A stretch of 64,000 nt of DNA from Fasciolopsis buskii. Lineage: Eukaryota > Platyhelminthes > Trematoda > Plagiorchiida > Fasciolidae. Of the stretch, positions 26,688 to 39,227 are shown piece by piece (the stretch's first letter is position 1; each line of letters opens with the position of its first letter). The position numbers and the translations under genes are program-made. The notes below the pieces were generated by a model. The model did not search any database. It saw nothing but the letters and a program-made list of their open reading frames with translations, and had not been told where the DNA came from. The stretch is taken from assembly GCA_008360955.1 (NCBI GenBank), contig LUCM01004899.1, positions 1 to 64,000 of the forward strand, read 5' to 3'.

Positions 26688-29600
26688 ATGAGAAAGCATC
26701 TTGACGTTCTCGAAATCATGGCATCCTGTGTGGGTCTTGTTTTTATTTTTATGCTTACTCCGAATGTGGGAATAACACTTGTAACAAATAATCCACATCG
26801 TGTACAATTCCACTTGGCCGACAATACACCGTCAAACCATCTTGTAGGAAATATTGTTGGTGGACTTTCACTCGCCCAACCGCCTGTTCGCGCCATGGTC
26901 ACACCGGACACGTGGTTTCGTGTGACTAATACCGGTGATTTATTCACACGTGATAACCTTGATCGTGATGTCATTTGTGGTAAACTGGAATGTTGTCAAG
27001 CCGATTTTTGTCAAATTAATTTGGAGGCTTATCTGTTTGATTCAGGTCCAACACCGACCACCGTGCGTATAACCCTGTTCGTTGCTGACGAGAATGATAA
27101 TGCTCCCAAATTCCCGCAGACAACAGAAAAGGATAGAGATGAAAACTGGTGGAAAATGTTCATACCCGAATCAGCAGCGGTTGGAACTAAGCACACACTT
27201 CCAGCAGCTACTGATGCTGATTCCACTCGACATGGAGTTCATAGTTACAAACTGTACAGCACTATGTCACTATCTAGCGAACCGCTGCCTTTCAGTCTGG
27301 TGACTGCTACGAGCTCATACGCCACATCCACAACTGTCCCCGTCCCTCAGCTTCAAATTGATCGCAATTTGGATAGAGAAACTAAGCCAAGCTACGACTT
27401 GTTTCTGGTGGCGGAGGACGCTGGAACGCCACCATTAACGACCACTCTTTCAATTAGAGTGGTTCTCTTAGACACGAATGATAACGCACCAGTTTTTTAC
27501 AACCAGACTGACACACAAATAATTATCCCAGAAAGCACTCCCATTGGCACGGTGGTTCACCGATTCTTTGTAAAGGATTTAGACGAGGGACCCAACGGTA
27601 ACGTAACATTGAGCATTGACTGGTCAGCAAGCTGTCCCGGGATGAATCAGTCTGCACTAAGCCGACTCAGTTCAAAGTATACCATTCATCCTCATTCGGG
27701 TGAACTTCGAGTGGTTCGGCCACTGGATTACGAGAACGAGTTCGAGAGAAAATTGCTAATTGTAATTCGTGCCGCGGATAGTGGTTCACCCCAGCAAACA
27801 GCGAGTGCAACTTTAACTGTCAGCTTGACAGACGTGAATGACAATGGCCCGTTCATTGAAGTGCTCGGAGTCGGGACTCGAGGAGAGAACGGTGTGGATG
27901 CCAATAGCGAGATGGCAATTTTCAAAGAAAATGACCCAGATCCCCAATTGCTGCGGTTGATTTCAGTCAGTGACCCCGACTTAGTATCTGCTGGGAAGCT
28001 TTCTTGCAAGCTATCAGACCAACATCAAGGACAAAATGATTTCATTCTCACCTCCTACTCTGATACAATGTATGGGTTGTTGAATGCCCGAGCCTTTGAT
28101 TACGAGCGTGAAGCCAGCAGAACGGGACATTTGTCGGTCAGTATTGAGTGTACTGATGCAGCAGAACCAAAGAAAACTCGGCAGCAGTGGATTCAAATCC
28201 CGCTGATGGATGTGAATGACAACTGGCCACAATTTAGTCAAACCAATTATGAATTTTATGTGGCAGAGAATACGGAGCCCGGTACTGAGATTGGTGTAAT
28301 CCAAGCAACTGATGCAGATTCCGGATCCAATGGGCTTGTAACCTATCGTTTAAATGCAGCGAAGACGGACTGGTTAAACATGATTCGAATTGATGCCAGA
28401 AGCGGCGTTATTTACGTGACCACAATGCTTGATCGTGAAGCAGTGGATCGTTTAGATTTTCATGTAACTGCATCGGACGGTGATCCTAGCGCTTTGAATA
28501 AGGACAAAGCTGAACAAAAAACGAATACAACCGGATTAACCATCATCGTCACAGATGTGAACGATAATGCTCCCTCTTGTCTAGGATCTAAAGAGGTTCA
28601 TGTCAGTGAAAACACTCCCATTGGAACACAAGTATTAAGGCGAATCACAGTAACCGATCCGGACGTTGGACTGAATGGTTCTGTAACTATAAATTTGTTC
28701 GAACTGCCACATATGTACTCAATCGATATGATTAGCCACCGAATACACGCCGGTCACGTGGTTCCCGAGAAACGACAACATCTACCTTTTGCAATCAAAG
28801 ATGACCTCTCTTTGGTTACTTCGGGATTGCTGGATCGTGAGCAACAAACTCAGTTTGTCCTCACTCTCATTGTTAAGGATCGTGGTGTCCCGACTGCTTT
28901 ATCCACCACGTGTAGCTTGACAGTACTAATTGACGACGTGAATGATAATAGTCCTCAGTTGATCTATCCAAGTAATAACAGTTTCCTGTTTGGTCAGCGA
29001 GAACAAACCGGATCGATATCTCCCTATGCTCGAGCATCTGTACCAGCTAATATTCCATACGGATCGCGGATTATCACGGTGCGTGGTAAAGATCCTGATG
29101 CAGGTGCTAATGGAACGGTGACGTATTATTTGCTTCCACATGAAAACACGACTCCAAGTGAGTCTACAATGACAATGATGATGATGTTGATGATGGAGGC
29201 TTCTTCTGAGGGTCACTTTGATACATTCGAACAAGAGGACATGGTGACTTTTCGGGATGGAATAAACTTGTTCAATCTAGATTCGCAAACTGGTAGTTTA
29301 ACAACGGCTTGGGGACACACTGCAGACATGTCTACTTCAAAACAAGCGGAAAAAATTGCCATCGTAAGCAACACGACGGACATCAGGACAAAACGTCACA
29401 CGATTGAACAGCCTGGACCGGGGTTATATTCAATTGTGATCGAGCTGAGAGATATGGGTTTTCCGCCAATGAGCAGCAAGGCGGTCTTTTTTGTGAATAT
29501 TAGCGAGGCTGTTGGAATGGGATTCGCTTTTGGTCTATTCAGTGAAACTAATTTGAGCAATACGGTCATTTTAGTTCTGATCATGGTGTGTAGTTTGGCT

Positions 29601-30650
29601 CTGATAATCAGTCTGACAGCAGCAATTTTCTGGGTCAGATTTCGTAATGATAATCCAAATACTGGACGACCTAGCAGCCGGCCATATGGCTCCGTTTACA
29701 ATGGGCCCACCGTGATCACTCGTGATTCCATGCCAAACGGATATTTCTATCCTACCAACTATCCTCCTTTAGGTAGTCCGACAGACTTGTCCGAAATGGA
29801 TCACCGGTTCATAGATTCCACTCTGATACCGGGAAAGGATGGAACTTTACAAACTAACTGGACCGAGCTGAATTTGGACACTAATCAATCACCGGACTAT
29901 CAGGTGGGTATGTATGGCGGTTCTATGGACGGCCCAACGACTACGTTTCAGCTGTGCTCCATGGATAAACCGGACGAGGTTTCTGCTGGTTTGTATCCGA
30001 GTGGAATTCAATTGATTCCGGTCAGCGGAAGCGATCATAACGAACTCACCGTGTACCAGACAAACAGAACTCAGAACGGAACAGCAAACTGGCTACCATG
30101 TACAGATTCGTATGCAACCGATTCGACAATGGTCATTCGAATGGACGGAGGATATGGACCGGCCGAGTGCATGGGTCTGGGACAAGCGACAAACAACAGT
30201 ACCGGTGGTAGTGACAGCGGTGTGGATAGCGGAGCGGGTGTAGCATTTGGTACTATAGCTTCATCATCACCACTTCTTGAAGGTCGAGGAAGGAACAGTC
30301 ATCTATCGAATCCTATCGGCAAACCAGGTTTTGCGGATCATTCACATTCATCCACTGTGCCAAGAACATTCTTCACCGGGAATTCACCCATACCACTGAA
30401 TGTAGATATGCCTAGTAATAACTCAGAATTGTTAAACGGGCAAAAAGACCCGCATTTTCTTGTAGGATCTAGTACGCCATCTACGATACACCTAATTCAT
30501 CAACCCAACTTATTGCTGGGTAATACCATCAGACGAGTACATGATACAGACTCACCATCTACATTGGCCGAGACAGTAAGTCGTATGAAGACCAGTTCAC
30601 TCTCAGGAATTCACGCATCAAGTACAATCTATTCGAACGGTCTAAAATGA
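26688..30650 (+). CDS. Protocadherin with seven cadherin repeats, single-pass membrane protein
   Basis: A homophilic adhesion receptor of the cadherin superfamily, acting at the cell surface with calcium bound between repeats. Read from the Met at 26688 it has 1320 residues. A charged RKH stretch and a hydrophobic run (about residues 11-24) form a likely signal peptide. Six repeats end in DxNDN calcium motifs: DENDN at residue 134, DTNDN 262, DVNDN 382, 508, 623 and 750. The LDRD and CGKLEC text of repeat 1 is typical of invertebrate protocadherins. Repeat 7 is divergent, carries a Met-rich insert and lacks a final DxNDN. The membrane helix spans residues 958-983 and is followed by a tail of about 337 residues rich in Ser, Thr, Asn and Gly. 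Seven repeats match delta-type protocadherins, but orthology is not established. The open frame extends upstream to 26628 without another ATG; Met at 26718 is an alternative start. The whole product lies in one exon, usual for protocadherin ectodomains. Confidence 0.96.
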   Translation: MRKHLDVLEIMASCVGLVFIFMLTPNVGITLVTNNPHRVQFHLADNTPSNHLVGNIVGGLSLAQPPVRAMVTPDTWFRVTNTGDLFTRDNLDRDVICGKLECCQADFCQINLEAYLFDSGPTPTTVRITLFVADENDNAPKFPQTTEKDRDENWWKMFIPESAAVGTKHTLPAATDADSTRHGVHSYKLYSTMSLSSEPLPFSLVTATSSYATSTTVPVPQLQIDRNLDRETKPSYDLFLVAEDAGTPPLTTTLSIRVVLLDTNDNAPVFYNQTDTQIIIPESTPIGTVVHRFFVKDLDEGPNGNVTLSIDWSASCPGMNQSALSRLSSKYTIHPHSGELRVVRPLDYENEFERKLLIVIRAADSGSPQQTASATLTVSLTDVNDNGPFIEVLGVGTRGENGVDANSEMAIFKENDPDPQLLRLISVSDPDLVSAGKLSCKLSDQHQGQNDFILTSYSDTMYGLLNARAFDYEREASRTGHLSVSIECTDAAEPKKTRQQWIQIPLMDVNDNWPQFSQTNYEFYVAENTEPGTEIGVIQATDADSGSNGLVTYRLNAAKTDWLNMIRIDARSGVIYVTTMLDREAVDRLDFHVTASDGDPSALNKDKAEQKTNTTGLTIIVTDVNDNAPSCLGSKEVHVSENTPIGTQVLRRITVTDPDVGLNGSVTINLFELPHMYSIDMISHRIHAGHVVPEKRQHLPFAIKDDLSLVTSGLLDREQQTQFVLTLIVKDRGVPTALSTTCSLTVLIDDVNDNSPQLIYPSNNSFLFGQREQTGSISPYARASVPANIPYGSRIITVRGKDPDAGANGTVTYYLLPHENTTPSESTMTMMMMLMMEASSEGHFDTFEQEDMVTFRDGINLFNLDSQTGSLTTAWGHTADMSTSKQAEKIAIVSNTTDIRTKRHTIEQPGPGLYSIVIELRDMGFPPMSSKAVFFVNISEAVGMGFAFGLFSETNLSNTVILVLIMVCSLALIISLTAAIFWVRFRNDNPNTGRPSSRPYGSVYNGPTVITRDSMPNGYFYPTNYPPLGSPTDLSEMDHRFIDSTLIPGKDGTLQTNWTELNLDTNQSPDYQVGMYGGSMDGPTTTFQLCSMDKPDEVSAGLYPSGIQLIPVSGSDHNELTVYQTNRTQNGTANWLPCTDSYATDSTMVIRMDGGYGPAECMGLGQATNNSTGGSDSGVDSGAGVAFGTIASSSPLLEGRGRNSHLSNPIGKPGFADHSHSSTVPRTFFTGNSPIPLNVDMPSNNSELLNGQKDPHFLVGSSTPSTIHLIHQPNLLLGNTIRRVHDTDSPSTLAETVSRMKTSSLSGIHASSTIYSNGLK

Positions 30651-30849
30651 ACCCTAATCCCTCATAAATGGTGAGTCAAAACCTTTTCTCCACATTGACC
30701 TACTTATAGACAGTCACCAACAAGTAGATTTTTACTACTCTTTCTAATAATCTTGACCGTAGCCGAACAATCATGACCACAGAGCGACAAATTCCCAAAT
30801 CGGTACTAGTCTATCAAATTGCTTTTGTGACATCCTGCTGACTAGTTCA

Positions 30850-30855
30850 AATAAA
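30850..30855 (+). terminator. Polyadenylation signal AATAAA for the protocadherin
   Basis: A canonical AATAAA hexamer lies about 200 bases after the protocadherin TGA. It is the first canonical hexamer I see past the stop, implying a short 3' UTR. A GTGAGT donor-like sequence at 30672 lies between stop and signal, so a spliced 3' end is also possible. Confidence 0.55.
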
Positions 30856-32911
30856 AAAGAGAACAGATCCTGCATGTTTTTGTGGGAAGTAGCAAATTTG
30901 CCACACTGAAGCGCATCTCAGATGGGAAGCGTCTCACCTCCAGTTAGGCTACAACAAATCAGTGGCACAATCTGCTGCTCTCCTTTTCGAGAGTCCTCAT
31001 TTTAGGGAAATCAAAACTGCAGGTTGTTTTTGATCAAATTAGTACATTTGATCTTAACTATTTCACAGTTTCATATGTTTTCATAATGAAGAATCCAGAG
31101 TGAAATTAAAATTCATGAACTAACAATATGAACTAGAAAGGTAAACACATGTTAGTGTACGGATGACCAATCGCAGCTGATCGCGTATCTCACAGATTGC
31201 GGATGATTTGTATCGGTAAATCGAAGTGTTAATTTTTATGTTAAGTTTAAGTGCCTTCAAAACGGTTGCTCCAGAAACGAACTCCTCGTGATAGAAGCCG
31301 TTCGCACACCGACGTTTCATTTCTAGCTGACAAGTGGGCAACGTTGGAATAGCCTGGCTTTATTTCCCCTACAAAGTGTCAATATCTAGTTCGTTTTAAT
31401 TGGTAACTACCAAAAACGTTTTCAACATTTCAAGTTGAGAATTCCAATCGTAGTGTGAAACTCTAGTTCATGCCATTATTCAGCGCCGTTTCAGAAACGA
31501 TAAAAAACCTATCGTAAGGTGTATGAAAATGTTTCCGAACACATCAAACAACCCGTAATGTCATCGTATCTGGCCGGCGTGCATCTACTAAGAGTTTATT
31601 AGTCGGTAATGCGAAGGTCATCAGTGAGCATTACAGCAAGTAAGCTCAAATTATTATAATAATCTAGTATTCCATTTACTGTGTTTAGTAAATAATAAGT
31701 TTGTGACATCCCAGAGGTACCGCGGTCACTGAAATGTCATTAGATGAGCGTCTCTAATGTCTGTTACACTTCCAATTTCTCAACAAGAGATTCTGATAGG
31801 GAAGTCGCATGTCAGTTATGAATTCCTTCGGTACAATTCCGAAATAAGTAGGGGGTTTCAAATTTGCCAATTCTGTGAATGTTTGTCATGCGACCGAATT
31901 TCGTCCGATCCCTATTTCCAGGAGTTTTGTGGATACGGTTTTGCAAATAAACTCTTACTGGTTTCCGATAGTAATTCACAGTTTTACCATAAATATCAGC
32001 TACACACCTATTTGCATTCCTCATTGTATAGAAGCTCCAACAAACCGGGAAATAATTATCACCATCTTTTGACTGTCAGCAGAACTAGCCTAAATTGGCT
32101 TTCACATTCGAGCAATACTGATTTTTTCTTAAGGTAAAACATTACGCTCTTCCTTATCAGATTGATGCTTCATCCGTGAAAATTTCAGTTTCGTGTTAGC
32201 TATCGCTTCGTGAGAAAAGAAGTAAAAAAAATACCCTGTATGAACTTTGAAAGAAAAATGTGATTTTATCTAAAACGTTTTTTGCCTGATAGTTCTTTTA
32301 AATTGTTCTCAGTGTCTATGATTGCGCAGTGTTCATTTTGCGAAAGTGGACTATCTATTCAAAAGAAGAGATAGAAACAAATCGGACGAAAGACCTAAAT
32401 GGTTGTCACGGCTATCGTAGGATGGAAATGCACACCCTTGAGCGTGGACAAGATGATGACATCCTATCATTTTATAAACTTTATATACCAACAGTCTTGT
32501 GGTTTTTCTGGTAATATGATGTTTGTTCATAAATTTCGAATGCACTTGCCCGCGGTCTCAGTTGGGCTGCGAGCTTGTATTTTTGTTTTCCGACTGAATT
32601 CGGGTTTCGCCAATTTCGGACGAGACTGTTGACGTAGTGTGTAAACATGCGGTGGCTCATGACTACCAATTTTAATTGCTTGAAAAACATCTAAAGGAGG
32701 CCAAGTAATGCAACTGGGTTGCTTGTGAAAAAACGACAGCATCCATGTAAACGCGCACAAAAAGTCATCTACAGGCACATCCAAATCTGATTTAGTACAT
32801 TAGTTCGGAATAGTTGAAAAGGGCTTCCTATGCTAGCACAAAATGGAAACTCAATTACCGGATGCATGTACTTAAGTTCATGTTATGAAATGGCACAGTT
32901 TTCCATCGTAC

Positions 32912-32935
32912 ATATATATATATATATATATATAT
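32912..32935. repeat. AT microsatellite
   Basis: About 12 AT units flanked by GTAC on both sides, making a near-palindrome. Confidence 0.93.
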
Positions 32936-33275
32936 GTACATACTAAATTCCAAAGGGACTTAGAATGTTTTTGTCAGGCTGCATAATATTCACGGATAAC
33001 AGGGCAAGTGTCTAGAGGTCAAGTCTGCCTCTTGATAGAACCAATTTATACAATCATATGAACAATTCAGCTGGTAACTTGTGATATTGCACGAGGTGCA
33101 GTCACTTAGCAGTCTTTGTGAGGCTTTGGTTTACTGTTACATCTGACTGGCTATTGGTTTTCGGATAAACATCATTGGCCTCAACAGGCTACTTTCAATT
33201 TCCATAAAACCTGTTAGTCTTGTTGGAATCTTTAAGAATATACTTCAAGCAGGACGATGAATGGACTAAGCTTGC

Positions 33276-33345
33276 CTCGTAGCCACCAGAGCTCTCTATA
33301 CACCAAGGAGAGAACAGTTAACGACTAATCTGAAACTTGGAATGG
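33276..33345 (+). repeat. Dispersed repeat family 2, copy 2
   Basis: TCGTAGCCACCAGAGCTCTC, TATACACCAAGGAGAGAACA and CTGAAACTTGGAATGG repeat the blocks seen at 6859-6930 with scattered substitutions. No coding potential is evident. Confidence 0.6.
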
Positions 33346-36300
33346 ATTAGAATCACCGAAGTGGCCGCAGATCTGTCATTCAAAACTCGAATCTTGTTGG
33401 GTTGACAGATGCCTAATCCGCTTGACCACCGTCCATTAAGCCCGATTACTTTTGTTGTCATACTATCCGTGTTCATCTCACCGTCCACCACCCCAGGCTA
33501 TAAAATTTTCAATAAAAGTTCTAATACTTTAGACTGATCATGGCACGTCCAATTTGTGCTCTAACCAGAAAAAACCTTGCAAGTTTTTCCCTGCTCATTG
33601 TTATCCACGACACCTTTTTGATTTTGTCGCCTTATAAAGCCAGAAAACTTTTCACAAATATGCATGCTGATGGTCATGCCAGGCACTTATGGCGATACAT
33701 TTCGGTTAGGCACGAAACCGTTTGCGAGATCATTTTTAGGTCGGATAATCTGCCCAGGGTGCCCACTCTTTCCTTTTGTATTTTGCATTGCCCAGCGAAT
33801 TAGATAACACGGACCAACTGCAAAAGTAGATTTCATAACTTTGCACACGGTAAGCTACAAACTGGGGTGGAATGATAAGATAACTTTGTTCTGTTGCAAT
33901 TTTTTGGATACGAAGATATAAAATGAGAATCCTTTTGAAAATAGCAAATTCACATGTTCTTCGTGTCTCTCGTGATCTTCCCATTCACGTGCTACTGCGT
34001 TGTTACTTCAGCATAACAAAGTCGGTTCAGCTTTACTGCAGTCAGTGAATTTTAACCACGTTTGTTCAACAATATGTTCTCCCGCCCCCCGCCCACTGAT
34101 CTCTGGTTTTTTCTCTCCCGTCTACCGAAAGCTGACACTAACTTGCTGAGGCGTGTTCTCAGCTGATCAAGTCACGTATATTTACGGAATTTTACTATTT
34201 GTTCCAATTAACACCATTTAAAGTAAACAAATTGATGGTTCTGTTGAATGCCGCCGTAAAATTCTGTCCAATGTCATCCTGCGGTTGTACATAGACTACT
34301 TTGCATGTGATGCTCATACTCCTCGTCCGAAATCTCACCATGCCGAATTATAACTGATTAAATGCATTTTGGTTCTGATACCTCTAGGTAACTTGTTACA
34401 CGCTGTCTCTTTGCATAACTTGTATTTCGGTATTGCAACATTGATGGACCATTCGACGAAAGGTTTGTGTGCAATTTGCAAAAGCCAAATTTACTGTGAT
34501 ACAGAAAAGTACAGAAATTAACCCCACAAGCCAGCAGCCGTCCATCGCTATTAGAGAATAATCGTTAAGAACTGGAACAAAATCATTGTCAAATTAAGAT
34601 GTTTCTGTTTCGATAGTATAACCTCTGAAATTTTGTTCAAGTCAGTATTTGACGGAAGTCAGCCAGATGCTGGTTCTGACAGTTTGAATCACGTAAACCG
34701 CGGATGTTGGGTCTGGGTTTGGCAACCATGATTTGGTTAGTTTTGAATTTCATTGGCATGCATCATGAACTAGAACATGGTATCTAAATCAGAATCCAGC
34801 ATGGAATGTGAGGGCTTAAATCCCTGTAGGATTAAAGATGTCTCAGGGACAGTCTTAGTCAGCAAACATCACGCTCTCTATATCTTCTTGTTTACACTGC
34901 ATATCAACTAGTCTGGCTCTTTTTCCTGTCCAGCCGACTTGGGCCATCTGAGGCGATGACTCACCGAACTTCAAGCCGATCACGTGAAAGATGCACACGT
35001 GATGACTACATATCCAATGGCTTCTAAATGGGCAAAGCAGAGTGCATGATTAACCCTGTGCGGACTTGTCATTCTCTGCGCTAAGGAGAGAAATGTATAA
35101 CAAAGATGGGAATGAGAAAACAGCAGCTATTCAAAACTGCGTGATACGAGTACGCTTGTTCAAAGGCTGCTGATGTATAGTTGTCGATATACACGTGTAT
35201 ACGAACGGACTTTAGTCGAGGGTTGGCCGCAGCCCCATGTGAAGAGCAAACACATTTGCCTTGACCCGTCTTCTTTGTAGTTTTAGTTAGGAAATGGTGA
35301 ATTTCTAGGACCCCAGCATATGTTGCAAAGACTGGTGATTGCATCTGGCATGAACGTCAAGGTGATAAAAATTTTGCAGTCAGATGAGCAATGTAAATAA
35401 GTTCGGTTCATGCAGTGTGATACGCGGTGGAGTTATGATTTGGATCACCGGCTGTCCTTTCATCTGAAGGAACAAATCTGAACAGCTTCATATTTTTGTA
35501 AGTAATAGCAATTGAAAGTTCAAATCGTTCAGTGCTGTTAGCGTTCTTTTCACTTTTGGTCATCATTCTGATAGGTGAGCGGTGGTTGATAAACGTAGAA
35601 TTTATACACGTTATGAATTTACGGGACGCAAGTGGTCATTTCGACTTAGGAAGTTCCAAGGTAAAGACTAATTTTTCTTGGCTGACAGTGTAATTTTACC
35701 GGCTCTCGACTACTCCTTTTAATTTAGGAAAAACAGGTGAGACAAAAAGAACTTAATAACTTGTATGACCCACAGCGGTAAATGTTACGTAAAAACAGAC
35801 CCAAGTAGCGAAACAATTATCGACCGTTATTTTGAAATGGTAAGTCTGAACAATAGTGGTTAGTGAAGAAAAACAGAAAATCTCAATGACTATTCTGATT
35901 TCGTCCCCTAAGTGATACACAAGTCTGTTTGTCAACATTTTGCTTTTCGACAAAATCCGGGGGAGAGGAAGCTAGAATGTGTTTGTTCTACGCTTTCTGC
36001 CGTAGAAAATGAGATCTTCAAATTAACCATTCCAAAATTTAGGTAAAATAACTTTACGGCTTCTTACTTAAATCACTAAACTGCACTACGGTTGGTCATG
36101 GCAATAAATCTCGGCACAAATTTCAACCTGTGCGAGGCATGATCGCGGTCATCCTTAGCAGACTAATTATTCATAAAAGTTGGTACGGACGAAAATAAAT
36201 ATGGCATTTGACGTGAACACCATAAAACAGTCTTAAACCTCATTATATCACCCCGTATATCATGGTCGCTCGTTCCGTTTTGGCTCCATATTCATTCGTT

Positions 36301-37589
36301 TTGGTTATCATAATGTCAGGCATTGGCTATTCAACTGTTTCGGCAACTGCTTTCTACCCCTTTTCCCTCCCTCTCCACCTACCTTTGGCGACTTCATTCG
36401 CCTGACTGTTAGCTATTCTCCCATTGCATATTCGTTGCTCGATCGTCGCTCATAAGACTGACCAAATGTCACTCATGACAAGTAGGCCTTATTTATCGTC
36501 GCCAAGTGCACTCCATTACTCTATGAACTGGAGTGCTAGATTAATAATGTACACGTGTATCAAAACACTGGTGCATAGGAACCATGGCGCGTGTGGGTAA
36601 TGACTCAATGACGGGCCAGGGTGGAAATTTTCTCAAGTCAAACAGTCATTTAGGGGTCCAGGGTCCTCTGAGGCAGATTTGCCAAACGACTGGGCGCACG
36701 TTCATGGCTGCGGACGTTTTGAGCCGCCCAGTCTGAAGGGGTATCCATGGGTACACACAAGCTAAACAGTACTTTGCTTATTGATACAGTGATGACAAGA
36801 AACTCCTCGGCCGCACGATAGTCGACTCGTGAACAGTGCAATGTCATTTTGGTTTGTCTCCCTAAGAAACGAAACTAAAAGGGAATCTTCATCAGAGTTT
36901 TGCAATCTGGTTTAGATTTTGTCCACACCTCTCTTCTGAAAATTAGTTAACTCAGCCCCGAGGTTTTGTTCTGCCCCTTGTTTAGAGAATGAGAGTGTGC
37001 TGATTTTGAATTTCGTATGACTGATATAGAGGAAAAGTCTTCGGGCTTGTTGCATAGACCGCAAAGGAGTTTAAAGGGAACAGTAGATGGTTAAGCATGA
37101 CAAAAATAAACTTCATGTGCTGCTGAAAATCAACTTGTGACGGTTTTATTATTGATCCCCCGGATACTGTGGTTTAGTCATTGCATTTTAAACAGACATT
37201 AACTGTTAGAATCCTCAAGTCAATTTCTGTCTCATTGTTCTTGCTTTTTACCTTGAGGCGACGGGTTCCGAAGCATAATAAGTAACCAGGAACAGACGCT
37301 CTCAACCACCTTTCTTTGGAGCACCTGCTCAATCATAGGGACTTTATTCCTAAGTGGCATACTTTGGAAAGTTTTAGAATAAACTCTCACGATCGACATG
37401 AACCGATGAAGACCATAAGTATATCTCTAATTTTTCAAGCATTTTCATGTTGAAAGATAAGAGCATAACTGAATCCCGAGCAGCTTACGAAAAATAACGG
37501 CCTGCATCTCTGTGCAGATGCCTAATTGCAGTCATAAATCACAAGCATCAACATTCCGCTGATCCAAATGCTAATAAATCTGTAAAGCA

Positions 37590-37870
37590 CACGGATTCAT
37601 TCGTGGGACTTATCCTCCGCAAAGAACCAAGCCGCTTTTCGACCCGTTCTGGTTGTATTGATCTCAACCTTTATATACCACTTCTATTAGAATGTGGGAA
37701 CACCTTTTGCAGGTCCATAATCTTCGTCTTAGTTGGTATGAAAGCGCCATTCGACTCAGTCAACCGTGCAGTTCTGTGCTGAAGAGATTTCAGCCTCTTT
37801 TTTAATCCTTGTCAGCGAACGGCCGTGCCTGTTGGTGGCAATTTTTCATCTGAGGTCACCGCGTCAATAG
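37590..37870 (+). mobile_element. RTE/SR2-like reverse transcriptase fragment
   Basis: A + strand frame reads TRSGCIDLNLYIPLLLECGN, then a block ending APFDSVNRAVL and a stop. It aligns with the GFRPGRGCIDQIFTLRQ...FLDxKAAFDSVDR region of RTE-type reverse transcriptases. A following VGGNFSSEVTAS segment matches the stretch before the RQGC motif. The first catalytic aspartate region is changed (V-G-M-K-A rather than D-x-K-A). Only about 280 bases are recognisable, in the orientation opposite to the 16 kb and 43 kb copies. Confidence 0.7.
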
Positions 37871-39095
37871 ACTCCTTGTAAATCATTAAGGGAAACCCGT
37901 TATTTGTTGGTCCCATACGGGTTAACTGTTGGCTGCTATTGTCTCTTAGATCTTATATTAGTTTTGGCGATACTCATTGTCTTTCGTTGCAATTCTGAAA
38001 GTTTTTCGCTAAAGTTTGACATGGTGCTGAAAATGCAAGTGTATTGTGTACACTGTGATACACATATATGTATAGTGATAGCCTCCAATTGGTGTTATCA
38101 ATTACATCATTCACAATAAAGACCAGTACATTGAGCATCAATTTTTCGATACACTCCTAACGCCGTTCGGTCGGAAATTTACAGGGGACGAGAGAGAACA
38201 TCGACTGTAAGCCATCTTTTAATACATGGATGGTGTAGTTATCCCACTTTTTTTCCTATCTACTTTTCACCTCTTCTACATCACGAAGTGTTTTCGGAAC
38301 TGAAATAATTTGATCGGATGCAGACTTATTTCATTATTGAGTAACCTAGTGATTACATGTTGAGTTTTTGCGTGCACTTGTTGAATGATTGGTTAATTTT
38401 CGATTCTGTACGAGATTTAGGGAATTAGTACGGTGTAGCTCCAGCAAAAGTAAATTAATACGTACACAACATTCTATAATCTGTTCGTCTCCAAAATCCT
38501 CCTTACGCACCCGGAGAATATTCGTGTACAATTTCGGTCTAGCCTAACGCGCCCAACACCGGCGGATTAGTGCTAAACTAACAAATGACCAACACACCGC
38601 GTGATGATTTATCTGCATGCCGTCTTCTAATGAATGGGTGTCACTGAAAGTGCAATCTGTTTAGTCGTCAGAATTCATTTATTTTTCTATTACCCCATTT
38701 TCCAATTCCTTTTAACTTGTTTTATTGGCATAAACACGAATCACGGAAAACGAACTCTTCCATCCCTGCATGGATTCATCAAATACTGTCTGTGAGATTT
38801 TATGAGTAACCAAACCGTTATAATTCCATGTGCTCACCCGAGAGGATTGCTAACCTCTGCATACCTAGACGTGGCCTGTATAAAACACGAATAGTCTGAA
38901 TTATTTTCTCTATCACCGATTTCGTGTTTTGAACAATGGGCATAAATTCGGCATTAAGGAGGTCGAATAATAGTTTGCTTAGTGTTGTGCCGATCTTTTA
39001 GACTGGGGGAATGTAACAAATAATCCGTCCGTCTTAAATTATTTCGTCCTTGTTCCTTGGGGTCCCATCTTGACTAACTTGTTTGTTCTCTTCAG

Positions 39096-39227
39096 GGTTC
39101 AACTCTTCATCGTCCGAAAAAAGTTTTTTTCAATTCGAAGAAAAATTTGTCATCAATTAATACAGTTGAGAGTGCAACTGGATATGGTAAACTATTCTTT
39201 ATCTTGGATCCTTTCGGTAAAATATTC
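39096..39227 (+). other. Possible exon
   Basis: A strong acceptor (ttgtttgttctcttcag) is followed by 43 open codons, including VFFNSKKNLSSINTVESATG, to TAA. Two donor-like sites (GGATATG|GTAAAC, CTTTCG|GTAAAA) both fall in phase 1. The segment is isolated, with no partner exon found. Confidence 0.17.

Larger units (their letters stand above)
30860..37585. other. No assignable gene downstream of the protocadherin
   Basis: Frames up to 126 codons (31757-32137) and 87 codons (33540-33803, + strand ATG) exist without domains. Dispersed repeat 2 (33.28 kb), an AT microsatellite (32.91 kb) and a palindromic ATACACGTGTAT near 35191 are the only structures noted. Confidence 0.5.

Noticed and set aside
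26669..29584. Antisense and alternate-frame ORFs of 60-100 codons inside the protocadherin
   Set aside because: They overlap a clear cadherin coding frame and have no motifs; they are shadows of it.
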